From Zygnema cylindricum (Eukaryota > Streptophyta > Zygnematophyceae > Zygnematales > Zygnemataceae): a DNA stretch of 64,000 bases. Both the position numbers and the translations under genes were made by a program. Shown in pieces: positions 33,219 through 45,421 of the stretch. Numbering within the stretch: position 1 is the stretch's first letter; every line of letters starts with the position of its first letter. The DNA is taken from positions 126,001 to 190,000 of the forward strand of contig JBBHKE010000967.1 of NCBI GenBank assembly GCA_037447655.1. The letters run 5' to 3'. The notes under the pieces are model-generated. The model was not told the origin of the DNA, searched no databases, and saw nothing but the letters and a program-made list of their open reading frames with translations.

Positions 33219-34930
33219 ATGACAATCGCTCCTGCCAATACTGGTAAGCAGGAACTGGATGCTGATGACGTGACTTGACTTGTCAATTTACACTGTATGA
33301 GTTGGGCTTCTCAGTCAACATGTGCACTTTTTTGTACAAGCTGCTATTTGAACTGTAACTTGTGTAGGCACCCTGCTGGATAATTGAATGAAGTCCACGT
33401 GCTGTCTGCAAAGCCGCATGCTTTTGTTGTGTTTCTTTGGTTTTTGATCGAGGATTTCTATTATTGCAAAGGGTGTAGAGTCCTTGAGGTTACGGTAATG
33501 GTATGTTTGGACCCTGTGAATTGTTGGATGAAGGAAAATGGTTGTCTAGCGCTCTTTCTCCTTCATGCCTTTTTGCTTGTCTAACGCAAAACGTACAGCC
33601 TTCTGAGTTTTTTTTTTTATTTTTCTTTGCATTTGGTCTCTCACCTCAGAGGTGACGGAGAAGGATGAAAATTTTGACAGTGACGACGATTCGTCGGCCC
33701 ATTCGCTTCGGAAAAGTGAGTAATTTGCTCATCCATATATACCGGAGCAGCTTGGACTGAGCTTCTGACTGTTAAACTACTGTTCCACCTGCTCTTGTTT
33801 TCTTTCACTGATTATAAAGCCTATGGAAATCATCCATTTTTTTTTCTCCTTTCTTATCCTGCTTGGCCAGCCAATGCTTTACATAGTGCTTTCAGGAATC
33901 TTGGCTATTAAAGAATAGACATTGTTCTGACAATCTGCTCTCTTATATTGTATGAATAATGACCTTTTCTTTTAATCGTTTCCTGACCTTTTTTCACGTG
34001 CAGGTACACCATGGGAAGCTGGATTCAATCTTGTCACAGCCAATAATTCCGCGTTCATTCTGGGATATCCCATACTCATTATGCCGGCATTAGGCTGGAC
34101 GCCAGGGATCTTAGTTCTTGTGCTCGGCCTTTTCTTTTCGGTCTATGCAAATGTTGTTCTTGCACGCCTCAACATTATTGACGGTGTTCGTTATTACCGA
34201 TTCTGCGATCTTTCAGGGAAGGTTTTTGGTAAGTTGCTGATGAATTTTCTTTGTCACGAGCATCCTGCAGGGAGGTTCAAAAGATAACCTGCTGTTGGTT
34301 AAACAGTCACAAGTAAAGATGACATTTTTGAATGGATTAACCATTTCTTCTCGATGAGTTCTTGTGAACGATTTTTTTTTTTTTTTGGTGGAGTTTTGCT
34401 TATCATCTGTACCGCCGTCCTTCGGCAAAGGGTGTTGGTTGTCACGTATTCGTTGCAACCGGAAACAAACACTTTCTGATTATACTGGGTTAGACTTTTT
34501 TTCGGTTTTTAAGGTTAATCATATCTATGGGTGCAGGTCCATTCGGTTACTGGCTTGTTCTAATTCTGCAATGGACCACAATTATTGGAACCAATGTGGG
34601 AGGAGTTATTCTTGCTGGAGAGGCACTCAAAGTACGCTCCACCGCCCTCAATTACCTGTCAGACAATATGACGAGAAGAAAGGACGTTATGATATCTGTT
34701 GGGCTTACTATTGTTCTTTTGTTGAGGAGGGTCGCAGGGGTTTTGCCAGGAGGCCTTTAATTTCTCAGACCAATATGTACTGTGGGAGTATATTTGTGCA
34801 GCTTCTCTTGCTCTTGCATTAGTTGGGATTATAATTCCCGATATGCACAACTTGCGACTGTTCTCCATCATATCGTCTGTCTTTTTTCTGGTGTATTGCA
34901 TCATCATCATCGCCATTTCATTTTACGACG
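33219..34930 (+). CDS. AAAP-family proline/amino-acid transporter, 5' exons (partial)
   Basis: Five exons join in frame: 33219-33243 (MTIAPANT), 33650-33715 (EVTEKDENFDSDDDSS..), 34004-34228, 34537-34631 and 34738-34930. All donors are GT (GTAAGC, GTGAGT, GTAAGT, GTACGC, GTATTG) and all acceptors end in AG. After an acidic cytosolic N-terminus the protein reads TPWEAGFNLVTAANNSAFIL and GYPILIMPALGW (TM1). TM2 (ILVLVLGLFFSVYANVVLA) and VRYYRFCDLSGKVFGPFGYW follow. Then come TM3 (VLILQWTTIIGTNVGGVILA) and a further pair of helices ending SVFFLVYCIIIIAISFYDG. This order and these motifs match the proline/GABA transporter (ProT) branch of the amino acid/auxin permease family, H+-coupled carriers of the plasma membrane. 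About 200 of an expected 430-450 residues are present. No later exon is visible up to 64000, so the gene either has a huge transposon-filled intron or was cut off. Confidence 0.85.
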
Positions 34931-35079
34931 GTATTGTCCCTTTCTAAATTTGGCATGTGCTAATGAGGTTTCGAAAGATGTGATTGTAGTTAGTCAGTGG
35001 ACCTATGTTTGGGATCATGACCTTGAATCCTTTCTGTTATCCATTTGCTTGGGGATAATGGAGAGTATAGCAAGTATAG
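34931..35079 (+). other. Start of a transporter intron or 3' flank
   Basis: Begins with a GT donor after SFYDG and runs without features into the TA-target element cluster. Confidence 0.5.
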
Positions 35080-36328
35080 TACACCGCCAATCGCTATTAG
35101 CGTAGTATACGCTAATTCCGTCCCGCTTTTATTTTTTTATATTCTCAAATAGCGTAGCTTATTCTATTTTTTTCTTTACGCCATTTAGGATTTTTTGTCC
35201 AATTAGCGTAAAATCGAAAGTACGTTTTGTTTAAATAGTGTGGTGTACGGAAAGTATCAGACCGTACAAAATTGAACCTTTTTTTGGTGAAAATGTATAA
35301 TTAATGAGTTTTAGTAACCGCGGACGCATGAGAATATGCGCTCTAAAAAGAAGATGAAATCAGGCTGTCAAATATCACGTTCGCACATATTCGTCCAACA
35401 ACCACGTTTCGACTGTGTGAACGAACGATTTGTGTACGATTTGTCAGATTTTGTACAAGTAATATATTAGTGTAAGCATGTTTGGGACCGACATTTTTTT
35501 TTTCAAAGACCCAAATTATAATTATTGGACAATTAGAATGTATGTTTTTTTTCAAAATTTTCAAATTCTTAATTAGCGTAAACCACAGTAATTATTCCTA
35601 CACGCTAAAGAAACTTCTACGCTAATAGCGATTGGCGGTGTACTGTGCTTCAAAATTTTTCAATTCTAATTAGCGTAAACCATTAATTATTCCTAACGCT
35701 GAAACTTACGCTAATGATTGGCGGTGTACTGCAGTACACCGCCGATATAAGCGTGAAGTTTCTTTAGTCAGTACACCAATCGCTAAGCTAAAGTTTCTTT
35801 AGCGTGTAGAATAATTACTGTGGTTTACGCTAATTAAGAATTTGAAAATTTTGAAAAAAAACATACATTCTAATTGTTCAATAATTATAATTTAGGTCTT
35901 TGAAAAAAAAAATGTCGGTCGCAAACTTGCTTACACTAATATATTTATTTGTACAAAATCTGACAAATCGTACACAAATCGTTCGTTCACACAGTCAAAA
36001 CGTGGTTGTTGGACGAATATATGCGAACGTGATAACTAACAACCCGATTAGATAACCTTTTTAGACCGCACATTCTCATGCGTCCGTGGCTACTAAACAA
36101 AGTGAATTGTACCTTTTCACTTTAAAAGGTACGTTTTTGTACGGTATGACTCTGACCGTACACCACACTATTTAAAAGATGGCGTACTTCCGTTGTGTAC
36201 GGTAATAAAAAAATTAACCCTAAATAGAGTAAAGAAAAAAATAGAATAAACAACGTTAATGGAGAATAATAATAAAAAAAAGCGGGACGCAATTAGCGTA
36301 CACTACGCTAATAGCGATTGGCGGTGTA
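35080..36328. mobile_element. Palindromic cluster of TA-target elements (family C)
   Basis: One full unit at 35082-35640 has ends CACCGCCAATCGCTATTAGC / GCTAATAGCGATTGGCGGTG and is flanked by TA. It is followed by a short terminal fragment (35641-35728) and then a second full-length unit in opposite orientation ending at 36326. The two units are near-identical inverted copies. The region is thus about 1.25 kb of imperfect palindrome, centred on a perfect 24-bp palindrome at 35720-35743 (core GTGTACTGCAGTACAC). Confidence 0.85.
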
Positions 36329-36679
36329 CTGTACATGTGACAACCCCATACTATATACCTACTATATAACGTACTAAATATTTTCGTCGCGTATAGCAAA
36401 TTGGAACCATGATCCAAGCTTCCTATGCACTAGGAGACACACTACCGTCAACTGCCCGTCTCTCTGTTTTGAACATTTTTTCGGGCAGCTAAAATGGCGA
36501 ATAGATTTATTTTCAACCGTTGGATATTATTTCTGAGAAAACATAATGTCCAACACGGTGATGGGCTGTGTACGGTAAAGCGATAGCTGGCAATCGAGAA
36601 GCGACGAACAAATCTTAGACGGAATTTCCATGAAGACGCCCAAAGACGAGCTTCTTTCGTTAAGTAAAAGACTAACAGA
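36329..36679. other. No feature seen
   Basis: About 350 bp between the palindromic cluster and the split family A MITE; no ORF or repeat that I recognise. Confidence 0.4.
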
Positions 36680-37181
36680 GATCATATCATAGTTCAAAAG
36701 TAGGTGACAGTACACACATACAATATGCCTATTGTACGCAAATTTTACAATACTACCTTAAGACCCATATTGTATTGGCCGCAAAATGAAATAAAATAGT
36801 AACAAGGTTGGGTTGCACATGGTTTGATAGAGAATTAAACGTCATGTCTAAATTTGAAAAAAAAAACGGACAAATTTTTTTTTTATGAGTTTTGAGCGAC
36901 TTTTTATTTAAGCCGTCAGATTTGGACGATCTGACGGTCGTTGATGAAATCAACGATCTAAGAAGATCACATGAAAAACCCATAACACAACTTACGACAT
37001 GACTATCGTTAGATTTGTCCGCGATTTTTTTTTTCCCGGTTTTTTTTCCCGCGCAATGTCATCCTAGGTTGTGTCAGTTCACTAAAAAATTACGTTCGGC
37101 GGCGTGCGCTTTACTATGAGCATACGTCAGATTCGTACGCTCCTACAGGAGTGTGCAGCACACACACACAGATACAGTATG

Positions 37182-38153
37182 TAATAGGATCTCCTACCTC
37201 TCAGAAAATCCCATTACTACAAATAATCCCAACCACACATTCCACACATTGGAACATACACATCCACATTGGACAACACTCACATAAGGATAAACTTTAA
37301 ATTAAAAGAAGCTTCTGTCCACATAACATTAGCTTGGTCTCTTGCCCTCGTGGCTCAACCCTTCTTATTAAAGTGTTTTCACTACTCTCCACTCTTAATA
37401 ATTAGATATATTAACTACAAAAACACTATTTAGTTAGTAAGAGATTTTAATGCAAAAAAGTGCTTTTTCTCCAATTTGGTTTTAATCGCTCAGAACCAAG
37501 ATCAGCCAGAATTTCCACAAACTTTTCCCCAAAGGAAAAGATGTCTTCTCTCCTCTTACACTTCACTATTTATCCATCATCGCCGTGGACTCTCCAGGCC
37601 AGTGTTAACGCTCCGCTGAACAGACTTTTACCTGGGTCAATCATTGATCAGGAAGGACTCAGACTGACCAATGCAAAAGTGTGCGAAATCTCCCACTAAC
37701 TACGTAGCATTTACTAACCAATCAAACACTACATTTTACTACATAGCATTTACGTGCAAAAGTGCACGCAAATCGAAACGCGACTTCCCACGATTGTGCG
37801 TCGCGAATTTAACTTGCGAAACTACCAACGAAACTTACAAATTTGAATTATGACTTTTCGTACTAAAAATCGTATGAAACGAACCATATTAGGTACCAAA
37901 CCACTATTAGTACTTTATATAGACGTACGCCTTGAATTCCGCGACTACTTTGACCCTAAACCCGTTTCATTGTTACCCACCTATTATTTTGACCCCTTGC
38001 TGTCACCTAAATACACCCATCACTATATCTTTTGAAATAAGACTGTAAATCGCGCGATTCTTTCACAGACATCCACCAAATTTAGTACTCTATATTCATA
38101 ACCCCTAAATACCCCTTTATAAACAAGTTTGATGTGCTGTTACTGTTATATCA
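37182..38153 (-). repeat. Gypsy 3' LTR
   Basis: Minus-strand start TGATATAACAGTAACAGC, directly after a purine-rich tract (AAAATAAAGAGGGA). The homologous 5' LTR start lies at 61011 (TGTGTAACAGTAAC). Confidence 0.8.
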
Positions 38154-38229
38154 TCCCTCTTTATTTTTAACTAACCTCGGTTAAAACTCTTTCATTCTCA
38201 AGACGGGACTTCTATATTATTACCCCTCT

Positions 38230-39510
38230 AATACCTTTGCAAAAACTCAAAAAATTTATCTTCTAAAGTTAACTCATCTTCAGGCCTTCCTAGATAATGC
38301 ACTTGCTAGAATATAGTATTGCCGACCTTAAACCGTTGACCAACCCAATGTATTACCCATCTATGAACCTCAAGTTTTATGATTATTGAGGGATCCAATT
38401 CCAATTCTCCTTCAGTTGGTCGAAGATATGATGGTTTAACGGGCTGATGTGTATCAATGGATGAATTTTTGTTGATGGCGGAAAGTCGAATTTGGCAACA
38501 ACTAACGATTTCATCTCGATTAATGTACTTAAGAGCAAATTTTCCAATAGGATCCCCTTGTCCCTCGATCTTCCACCTGTAATGAGTTGTTGAAATCCAA
38601 ACCTTGTCACCTGTGCTTACCATCCAATCACCACGTTTGGGGTTAGCATTTAGTTCTTGCCTTCTTTGTGCCTCCACTAATGCATCCCGGACTGTTTTCC
38701 AAACCGTTTGAATGTATTCCCAAAATTGCGTTCCATAACCCCTATTCTCTTAAGTGACCCGTGTTATTAAGTCTAATGCTTCTCTCGGTTGGTATACGTA
38801 TGCAACTTCAAACGGTAAGAATCTTGTACTAGCATGTTTACATGAATTGTATGCAAATTTCATTAATTGCAGTTTAGATTCCCATGTGTTTTGAACTACA
38901 CTGCAAACAGTCCTAAGCATTTATTCTAGTGTACGGTTCATCGTTTTTGTCTGTCTATCTGTTTGAGGATGATAAGAGGTACTCAATTTTAATTCAGTGC
39001 CTAAATTTTGCTGCAATTCTTTCCAAAATGCAGACGTAAATTTAGAATCCTTATCACTGAGTATAGACAGGGGAACTCCATGATGTCTGACCATGTTGTC
39101 AAAATATAACTTTGCAATATTCACAACTGAATGAGTAGTTTTGCAAGAGATAAAGATTGCCATTTTACTAAACCTATCGACTAAGACCATGATACTGTCA
39201 TTTCTTCTAGATGTAGCTGGTAACTTGACAATAAAATCCATACTGACTGATTCCCATGGTCTTTCGGGGATATCTAAAGGTTTTAAGAGACCTCTAGGTT
39301 TTTGGTTACTAGGTTTACTCCGTGGCAAGAGAGACAACTTTCCACGTGTTTCGACACCTCCTTTGCCATCCCTGGCCAAAACAATCTACTTTGCAACCGA
39401 CTAAGAGTTTTATCTCGACCTAGATGTCCTAAACGCTCATGGGCTTCTTGTAAAAGTTGTTTTCTTAAGTCTCCCATTTCAGGAATGCATAACCTATCCC
39501 ATGTTCGCAA
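38230..39510 (-). pseudogene. Gypsy integrase with C-terminal chromodomain-like region
   Basis: From N- to C-terminus: the H2C2 zinc-binding module (HERLGHLGRDKTLSRL .. CLSCH, 39300-39510); the catalytic core with WESVSMDFIVKLP, VLVDRFSKMAIF, LSILSDKDSKFTSAFWKEL and YHPQTDRQTKTMNRTLE (38921-39280); and a C-terminal GPY-like region (38306-38677: DKVWISTTHYRW, IGKFALKYIN) leading to VHRWVIHWVGQRFKVG. After a stop, YLGRPEDELTLEDKFF resembles a degraded chromodomain. Several stops and frameshifts separate the parts. Confidence 0.8.
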
Positions 39511-39557
39511 ATACAGTAAACCATCTTATATTCTAAAGTTTTTGTTATGCCTCTCAT

Positions 39558-40892
39558 TCAATGGGTCAGAATTCTCTCCCGAAATATTTTGCAAATCACA
39601 ACAAAATAATGATCTTTATCATAACCATTTCTAACAGCATCGAAAAATAATTCATCCCGAACCATCACACTTATTTCAAAACATCTACTTAAAGGATCTG
39701 CCACTTCATTTGTCTTTCCAGGAAAATGTTTGACATTAAATTCGAAATATTCTAATTTCTGCATCCACCTAACCTGTCAATCAGTTATAATCTGTCGATC
39801 ACTTAATCTGTGTAGATAGGAGAGTGCCTTATTATCACAATGAACTGTAAATTCTTTATTATGCAAATAACAACGCCATTTCACCAATGCATAAACAATT
39901 GCAAGTAATTATTTTTCCTGTGCTGGATAGTTTTTTTCAGCATCATTAAATTTCCTTGACTCAAAAGCAATAGGATGAAAATGTTTGCCGACTTTTTGAC
40001 TTATGACTGCACCTCGACCTTTATTAGATGCATCAGTAGTGATCAGAATTTCAAATTCCCCAGCAGGATCAGGATACACCAGTGTAGGAGCAGAGGTCAA
40101 CTTCCCTTTTAGTTCCTCGAAAGCTCCCTCTTGATCAGCTCCCCACACAAACGTCTCCTCCTCCCGAAGTAAATACGTCAATGGTGCGGCGATCATACTG
40201 ATGTTCTTGACAAATTTCCTGTGATAAGTGGCCAATCCTAAAAAGGATCTAACTTCTGTGACATTAGTGGGTTGCTTCCAATTTTGTATTGCAGTAATTT
40301 TGGATGGATCTATTTTAATACCTTCCCCACTAACTATATGTCCCAAAAATAATTGTTCACTTTTAAGAAAGCTGGATTTTGACAATTTTCCATATGACTT
40401 TTTTTCCCTTATCTTTTCCAACACTTTCCTTAGATGAATTACATGTTGTTCTTTAAATTCGCTGTAAATTAAAATATCATCTATAAACACCTGAACAAAC
40501 TCATCTATATAATCATAAAATATTTGGTTCATTAATTTTTGATAAGTAGGTGGTATATTCGTCAAACCAAATGGCATCACTATCTATTCAAAATGACCGA
40601 CTCTAGTTCTAAAAGCAGTTTTATCAACATCTTCGGTTCTAATTTGCACCTGATTAAAGCCACTACGCAAATCAATCAAAGAAAATAGTTTAGCGCCTTT
40701 CAAACGATCTATTAAATAAGAAATTAAAGGTAACGGATACTTATCCTTCAACGTAATCTTGTTCAGACTATGATAGTCGACACACATCCTCAACGTTCCG
40801 TCTTTCTTTTTGACGAAGAGAACAGATGCTCCGTAGGGTGACTTGCTGGGCTGAATATGTCTTTTCTCCAAAAGCTCCTTGATCTGTTTCAT
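39558..40892 (-). pseudogene. Gypsy reverse transcriptase / RNase H
   Basis: The RT N-terminus ([50 protein letters not shown]) at 40584-40892 is separated by one stop from the catalytic part (MMPFGLTNIPPTYQKLMNQI, VFIDDILIYS, GHIVSGEGIKIDPSK, SFLGLATYHRKFV). RNase H begins ILITTDASNKGRGAV; its C-terminal part is NVKHFPGKTNEVADPLSR (39558-39764). The FIDD catalytic box is intact. The region upstream to 41208 still carries pol sequence and is interrupted there by copia-3. Confidence 0.85.
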
Positions 40893-41213
40893 TAACTCCT
40901 CCTACTCAAAGAAGTTATGCTTATAAATTCCTGTGACAAGAGGATTACATCCAGGTTGAAGGTTAATAACATGTTCCACATCTCGGGAATTGGCCTCCTT
41001 CAGGGAAAGTCACTTGGGAAACCATCTCTAAATTTAAAAATCATATTTTTAACAACAACATCAAATGTATTAATGTCAGTTACAAAATCAGATTTTTGTT
41101 TTTCAAGAGTTTTAGCAGTGTCTGATTTAGGAATGACATCAATGTTAGTGATTTCTCCCCCCCTTCCTCAGTAACTGCCTCAGTTACTAATAACAAGAAA
41201 GCATGATTTTTTA

Positions 41214-42105
41214 TGAAATTATGTGGTCTCCATTGACCCACAGAATGAGCAGCCTATGTAAAGCCTCTAGGATAATATTTGCCCCTTCTACTTTCCCGCT
41301 GAATAAGCGCCGCCCACGCACACAAATATTCTGACCACTCTCACCCTTGTGAGGACAAGACTCCCCTGAGTCAAACGCAAAAAGAATCACTGAATTTGCT
41401 CCCCTGTGCAGTAAGTTTTTATGGCTGGTCAAAGATGACCTTTATAGTTACAAGCTCTCTTAGAGAGAGAGGCACCTAAATATTACTAAGTCTCGGTTTG
41501 CCTACTCACGACTACCTACTACTAAACCCTAGTCCAATAGGAACACTATATAGTACAAGAAGGTACAATGGGCGATGTACTTATTGTACGACCATTGTAC
41601 GACAAGGTCTACAAGGTGACACTTGTCAAATCGGAAGCCATGGTTCCTCCTCCCATCTTCTCCGGTATCAAATAATTTGGCGCCACGTGGCACCGCGTGA
41701 CGCTATCTACGTATGCCGCCAAAAGCTCACTTCGCGTGGCGGCTATAATGTCGGCCGTCCGATCAAAACATATTTTACACGGTTCAGATTCGCGTACATG
41801 CAGGAATTGCTCCTTTTGGTTAGTCTGCTGTTAATTAGCTGTTGCGTTAATGTATATATATTTATGAAACCCGCCACGTGTATCTTCTCGTAATGCCTTA
41901 ATGGTTAAGGCGTTAAGCTATAGGGATTCTAGAGGTCTCAGGTTCAAACCAAGACTTAGGCATCATTTTAGCAAAATACCGTTTACTTCAAAAGCTGCCA
42001 TTTTTTAAATATGGCGGCAGCCATGGCGCGCCTTTGGTCCTCACTCTCTTTCTTTAAAGCGAAACTAAAATAGGGAAGTGAACTATTAATAACCTCTTTT
42101 CAACA
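41214..42105 (-). repeat. copia-3 3' LTR
   Basis: See element entry. It differs from the 5' LTR at scattered positions over about 890 bp, so the insertion is not very recent. It holds a tRNA-like segment at 41894-41962. Confidence 0.95.
41894..41962 (+). other. tRNA-like segment, antisense in copia-3 3' LTR
   Basis: 69 bp starting TGCCTTA and ending TTAGGCA, which pair at 6 of 7 positions. The A-box TGGTTAAGGCG is as in Ser/Leu tRNAs, and the GCCT/AGGC D-stem encloses TAATGGTTA. The B-box is GGTTCAAACCA (10 of 11 to consensus). The anticodon arm is degenerate. Opposite in strand to the LTR. Confidence 0.55.
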
Positions 42106-42240
42106 CTCCCCTTAATTCTTAGTCACTTTTCAATTTTAATCCAACATGTCTCTGCAATAAATCAACTTAGGGGAAGGCACGGCTTTTGTCATCATGTCTG
42201 CAATCATTTCTCTATCAGTTTTATGAACTAGTTTAATAAA

Positions 42241-44426
42241 TTAATTTTCTACCTTCTCTCTGACAAAGCTAAGTCTAATATCCATATTCTTAGCTTTGAA
42301 GTGATGTTTCAGATTTGCTGCAATAGAGATAGCAGCTTGATTATCACAAAAAACGTTTTGAGTTCCAGACTTCATGAACCGAAGTTCTTCAAGAAGAGAT
42401 TTAACCCACATTAATTCTTTGGTGGCAGCACAGGAAGCCATGTATTCAGCCTCCATAGTGGATTGAGCAACTATTTTTTGTTGCTTGCTACTCCAACAAC
42501 ATGCACCGGATCCAATTTGCAACACATATCCAGTCGTACATCTCCTTAAAGGCACTTCTCCATAACTGGCATCACTCCAAGTGGTGATGTTAGTGTGCTC
42601 CCCTCCCAAATGCAACCATAATTCCCTTGTACCCACCAGATACCTCATCACCCTTTTGGCTGCCTCCCAGTCTATCTTTCTTGGTTTATTTAGATTTCTA
42701 CTAAAGACACCTACAGCTGCAGCTATATCCGGACGGGTATAGTTCATAAAATAAAATAAACAGCCAACAATCTGCCGATAAGGGATATTTTCCATAAATT
42801 TTCTATCTCATCCATCTTATCATTAATGATCAATATTCCTCCCTCTTCACTCCCCTCAATCACTTTCTTCAAATCTATGGGAGTAGTACATCCGTTTGCT
42901 TTCTCCATTTGAAATTTTTCCAGCATATTACCGATTGCTTCTTTTTGAGTGAGTCTTATAATTCTATCCTCTCTATCTCTCTCCATCTGAATTCCTAAAA
43001 TGTACTTTGCTTCCCCAAGATCTTTCATATCAAAACTGCTTCTAAGATCCCGTTTTAGTTTGTTAATTTTATCTAAGGACTTGCTTAAGACCAACAAATC
43101 ATCCACATAAATAGCAATAAATATCACTCCATTCTCATCCTCAAATAAATATATAGAGTGATCTGAACTAATTCTGATATACCCCAAACCGGTCAGAACA
43201 TTGTCGAGCTTTATATTCCACTGTCGCGGGGTTCGCTTAAGCCCATAGAGTGATTTTATCTGTTTACAAACCTTGTTTTCTTCCCCACTTTCCACGAATC
43301 CTTCCGGTTGCCTCATGTAAGTTTCTTCTTCCAACTCTCCGTGCAAAAAGGCCGTTTTAATATCCATCTGGTGGATTTCCATATCGTCCGCTGCGGTTAT
43401 ACTTAAAAGGATTATAACAGAAGGAAATCTGACTACAGGTGCAAAGGTTTCTTCGTAGTCTATCCCCTCTTTTTGAGTATAACCTTTTGCAACTAACCTA
43501 GCTTTGTACCTCTCAATGGTATTATCTGGGTTTAATTTAAGTTTAAACACCCACTTACATCTGATCGGTTTTCGGTCCGGTGGACAATCTACCAACTCCC
43601 ATGTATTGGCTTCCATGATAGAGGTCATTTCTTCATTTATAGTTGTGATCCACCGGCTACTTTCTGGAGTGTTTATGGCCTCTAAGTATGTTTGAGGTTC
43701 ATCTGGGTGAGACATCTTTGTGAGTTGGTTATTTACTTGTCTTTCTTGAAGTCGTTTACTACTTCTTCTCCCCCCTTGAAAATCGCACGCCGGTATGGAA
43801 GGCATGCTTGGGTTTCGTTTTGGGAGATTTTCAACTCCCCTATCTTCCAATTCCGGTGTCCCATCAATTTCCTCCTCGGTTTCCACTTCGTATTGTGGCG
43901 TTGCCTCGGATGTTGTCCTTTCCTCCTTCTCCTTCGGTAGATCTGCAGATTTTTCTTTTTCTCCCTCTTCCTTCTCTTCATTCTCAAAGTCAAAGTCAGG
44001 AAACTGATCCGTTTCAAATCTTATTTTGACTTCCTTATTATATTTGAATGGATCAATGGACTTTTCTTCATTCATCACCACTATGTGTTTTACCAAAATT
44101 ATATCTCTCTTTTTCAAGTCATACGCTCGGTATCCTTTTGTGCTCTCATCATATCCTACAAGATATCCTGGCTTCCCTCTCCCCTCTAACTTCCATTTAG
44201 TCTTACCGGAATCCAAACTGTAAACTTGACTTCCGAACACTCTCAAACTAGACAAATCAGGCTTTCTTCCTGTCCACCTCTCATACGAAGTTTCCTCCTT
44301 ATTTGCTGAAGTTATGACTATATTTTTGATGAAATTAGCATAGTTTATAGACTCCGCCCAAAACTGCAACCTTATCCTCTTGTCAGTTAACATACTTCTG
44401 GACATATCTCCTAAAGTTCTATTCAC
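42241..44426 (-). pseudogene. copia-3 integrase C-terminus, RT and RNase H
   Basis: The main frame 44426-42744 runs from the end of integrase (YERWTGRKPDLSSLRVFGSQ) through RT (CKWVFKLKLNPDNTIERY, HQMDIKTAFLHGELEEETYM, YVDDLLVLSKSL). A frameshift near 42790 leads to RNase H at 42795-42241 (WSDASYGEVPLRRCTTGYVL, SSKQQKIVAQSTMEAEYMAS, FCDNQAAISIAANLKHHFKA). The last 20-30 codons follow after a stop. Confidence 0.9.
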
Positions 44427-45256
44427 TCTTTCTGCTACTCTATTTTGTTGCGGATTATAGAGAACAATTTTCTCATGATGAATTTCTTCTTCTTTAAGAT
44501 ATTCTTCAAATTCCCTTGAGGTGTATTCTTTCCCATTATCACTTCTTATCTCTTTTATTGAGGTTTCATGTAGCTTTTCACTCTATACTTTATACTATTT
44601 GAAACATCTTAATACCTGTGACTTATGTCTGAGAAAGTATACCTTCGTGTATCTAGACCAATCATCTGTGATGGTTAACATCCATCTCTTCCCCCCATGT
44701 GAAGCATACCTAGCAGGTCCCCAAACATCAGCGTGAACTAGATCTAATACTTTCTCTCTCCTAAATATGGTTGCCTTTGGAAATGGAAGTCTATGAATCT
44801 TCCCTTGAGCACATCCACTACAATCATCAAAGGTCTCATCATCCTCAAAAGTAATACCCTCCACTATTCCCATTTTCTTCATTTTCTTTAATCTATCTAG
44901 ATGCACATGCCCCAACCTTTTATGCCAAAGCATCATCTCACTTGCACACGAGTAGAGAACACTCTTTTCATTGCAAAGAACAATTCTAAACATTCCTTGA
45001 CTGCCCTTCTCAGCTATGAAATAAACCTAATTATTAAAGCTTGCTGTGAAGATTCCTTTCCTAGATCAAAGCTAAGCTCTGGAATGTAAAGAACGTCTGA
45101 GAGTGATAGAATTGAGGCCTTTCCATCAACTAGAACCTTCAAGTCAAAAGTTTCAACAAGACTTGTGGTTTCTACTCTACCATCTCCGTACTCTATCTCA
45201 ACTGTTGGGATCTTTCTCAGTTTAGTGAACCACCGCTTATCTTTGCACATATGCAT
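44427..45256 (-). pseudogene. copia-3 protease, GAG-pre-integrase and integrase core
   Basis: The protease site reads GWIIESGASMHMC at about 45240-45285, again with Glu for the catalytic Asp. Then LWHKRLGHVHLDRLKKMKK, DDCSGCAQGKIHRLPFPKA, VLDLVHADVWGPARYASHGG and TDDWSRYTKVYFL. Stops and frameshifts lie at about 45010 and 44595. Confidence 0.85.
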
Positions 45257-45421
45257 TGAAGCCCCTGATTCTATGATCCACCCATCCTCGGGTGGATCCT
45301 TCTTACCTCCGAAAGCACACTTTTGTCTCAGTGGAATGTCGACATGCTTTTCAGTGTTTTTGGATTAAGAAAAAGCTCCTCAAGCTCCTATTCTGGTTCA
45401 GTTTTTCCTTCCACTTCCTCA

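Noticed and set aside
41209-41214. Reading copia-3 as part of the gypsy element
   Set aside because: The TTTTA duplication and the continuation of gypsy pol on both sides show it is a separate, later insertion.
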